From: Streptomyces sp. P3
GTDB taxonomy: Bacteria; Actinomycetota; Actinomycetes; Streptomycetales; Streptomycetaceae
NCBI GenBank assembly: GCA_016893485.2
Contig: JAFEKX020000001.1
Coordinates: forward strand, 4,154,001 to 4,218,000
Reading direction: 5' to 3'
Length of the DNA stretch: 64,000 nt
In this document: in pieces, positions 62,338 through 64,000 of the stretch
Position numbering within the stretch: position 1 is the stretch's first letter
Layout of the letters: each line of letters starts with the position of its first letter
The notes under the pieces: generated by a model
Seen by the model: only the letters and a program-made list of their open reading frames with translations
Told to the model about the DNA's origin: nothing
Database searches by the model: none
Made by a program: the position numbers and the translations under genes

Positions 62338-63303
62338 CAGAGGAACACCACCTTCACGACGCCGGTGAGGGCGATCTGGGCGAGGGAGAGGGGGACGAGG
62401 AGGGTCCAGGAGAGTTTCTGGAGCTGGTCCTCGCGCAGGCGGGGATAGGTGACGCGGAGCCAGATGACGACGAAGGCGAGGATCGCGGTCTTCAGCAGGG
62501 TCCACACCCAGCCGAGGCCGTCCGCGCCCCAGGGGCCGTGCCAGCCACCCAGGAAGAGGACGGTGGTCAGGCCGCACAGGACGACGATTCCGGCGTACTC
62601 GGCGAGGAGGAAGAGGGCGAAGCGGAGACCGGTGTATTCGGTGTAGGCGCCGAAGATGATCTCGGAGTCGGCGACGGGCATGTCGAAGGGGGCCGTTGGA
62701 GTTCGGCAAGGCCGGCGATGAAGAACACGACCGCGCCGACGATCTGCCAGGGCAGCCACCACCAGTGGAAGGCGTCGAGGATGCCGGGGAGGGAGACCGT
62801 GCCGGCCGCCATCGCCACGGAGGCGGCGGTGAGCAGCATGGGGAGTTCGTAGGCGAGGAGCTGTGCGGCGGTACGGAGGCCGCCGAGGAGGGAGAACTTG
62901 TTGGCGGAGGCCCAGCCGGCCATGAGTGAGCCGAGGACGCTGACGCCCATCACCGCGAGGACGAAGAAGATGCCCGCGTCCAGGACCTGGCCGACGGCGC
63001 CCTCGCCCGGGCCGATCGGGATGGCGAGGAGGACGAGGAGGTACGGGAGGAGGGCGACGGCGGGGGCGAGTTGGAAGACACGGCGGTCCGCTTCCGCCGG
63101 GACGATGTCTTCCTTCTGGGCGAACTTCACGCCGTCGGCGACGAGTTGGGCCCAGCCGTGGAAGCCGCCGGCGTACATGGGGCCGAGGCGGCCCTGCATG
63201 TGGGCCATCACCTTGTGCTCGGTCTGACCGACGATCAGGGGAAGGTGAGGAAGACGACGAAGACGATCAGGAGTCGCAGGGCGACGTCTAGCGCGTCGTT
63301 CAC
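62337..63303 (-). CDS. nuoH: NADH-quinone oxidoreductase subunit H
   Basis: Membrane subunit at the quinone site. GTG 63303 (VNDALDVALRLLIVFVVFLT) overlaps the nuoG stop. After repair near 63240: HKVMAHMQGRLGPMYAGGFH, the family signature. ELPMLLTAASVAMAAG and, after repair near 62695, PFDMPVADSEIIFGAYTEY follow. About 322 residues. Confidence 0.93.
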
Positions 63304-64000
63304 TGCGGGCCTCCTGTGGGGGTGTCGGGGTTGGGTCTTCGGGGACGGGGTTCTCTGAGGAGGGGTCCTCGGGGGCGGGGGCGGGTCGGTCCGTTCAACT
63401 GCGGCCGGGGTAGGCGCAGTTGTGTCCGGGTTCGGTTCGGGGGCGCCCGGGGACGGCTCGGGAGTGGGTGAATCCGACCTGGGTGCGGGAGAGCCCGGCT
63501 CGGTTGCGGGCGAGTCGGCTTCGGTTGGTGACCCGTCGGCCGGCTGCTTGGCGGGGCTCGGCTGCTTGGCGGGGCTCGGGCTTCGGTTCGGAGTCCGGCT
63601 TGGCTTCGGACACCGGCGCGGGTCCGGGCTCGGGCTTGGCTTCAGATACCGGCGCGGGTCGGATTCCGGCTTGGCTTCAGATACCGGCGCGGGTCCGATT
63701 CCGGCTTGGCTTCGGACACCGGCGCAGGCTTGGCCTCGGGCTCGCGCTCAGACACTGGCGCGGGCACGGCCTCGGACTCACTCACCGGCGCGGACTCCAC
63801 CTCGGTCTCGGTCTCGGCCTCTGGCTCCGGCACGGGCGCGGCCTTGGGCTCAGACACCGGCGCCGACTCCGCCTCGGGCTTGGCCTCCCGCTCCGGCTCC
63901 GGCTCCGCGAAGGCTGGGCGGGCGTTGTGCCACGGGGCGTCCGTGCTGCGGGGTGCGGTGGGGGGCTGAGGGGTGCTGCCCTCTCGTGTCTGTGCTTGTG
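63300..64000 (-). CDS. nuoG: NADH-quinone oxidoreductase subunit G, C-terminal tail (partial)
   Basis: Only the 3' end of the gene is in the window. STDAPWHNARPAFAEPEP leads into a long tail with repeats of PVSE, AKPES/EPDPA units (about 63540-63910), then a basic Arg-rich stretch. The TGA at 63300-63302 overlaps the nuoH GTG. Identification rests on operon position; no catalytic domain is visible here. Single-base losses scatter the reading frame. Confidence 0.7.

Noticed and set aside
63540..63910. CRISPR-like repeat array
   Set aside because: Repeats are contiguous, in frame and protein-coding (PVSE/KPE units), with no unique spacers.

Overview
The window is from a high-GC actinomycete, almost certainly a Streptomyces. 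The evidence is the GC-rich sequence, GTG and TTG starts, GGAGG-type ribosome binding sites, ribosomal and RNA polymerase proteins close to those of S. coelicolor, and the gene order tRNA-Trp/secE/nusG/rplK/rplA/two lipoproteins/rplJ/rplL/rpoB/rpoC. The assembly carries many single-base losses, mostly in C or G runs. Even essential genes (rpoB, rpoC, murB, nuo) are broken in reading frame, so I treat nearly all frame breaks as sequencing or assembly error and give whole-gene coordinates with the break position.

Layout. 1-5959 (+): a phage tail and lysis cassette (two paralogous tail proteins, further tail-tip proteins, a peptidoglycan-recognition amidase, two small holin-type membrane proteins) ending at a bidirectional hairpin. 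6040-19672 (-): rpoC, rpoB, rplL, rplJ, a lipoprotein and a truncated relative, rplA, rplK, nusG, secE, then tRNA-Trp. 20119-33020: housekeeping and accessory genes: an aspartate aminotransferase, an adenosine deaminase-like protein, a TetR/NAD-binding pair with operators, murB, a TetR/MFS pair with operators, two MaoC-type dehydratases, rpmG, tRNA-Met, tRNA-Thr, an amidohydrolase and a PL7 alginate lyase.

33271-50104 is an integrated actinomycete integrative and conjugative element (AICE) in the 3' end of tRNA-Tyr, the locus used by SLP1 in S. coelicolor. It is bounded by 52-bp direct repeats (attL and attR). It carries int, xis, an iteron-like array, a primase-polymerase/ATPase replication pair, an FtsK-type DNA translocase (tra), spread-type membrane proteins, a string of small conserved genes, and a GntR regulator with palindromic operators. 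An IS5-family copy sits just inside attL.

The most interesting cargo is a low-GC island at 34.5-36.3 kb. It encodes a retron-type reverse transcriptase (NAxxH, YVDD and, after repair of one base, VTG motifs) and a DUF3800 protein, with a 129-nt gap between them holding a 12-bp inverted repeat that is a candidate msr-msd RNA. I interpret this as a retron anti-phage system carried by the AICE.

50369-53922 holds yajQ, a GlsB-type membrane protein, SMI1-like and barstar-domain proteins and a YccF protein. 53919-64000 (-) holds htpX and the complex I genes nuoN to nuoG. NuoG, NuoI and NuoK have long low-complexity tails.
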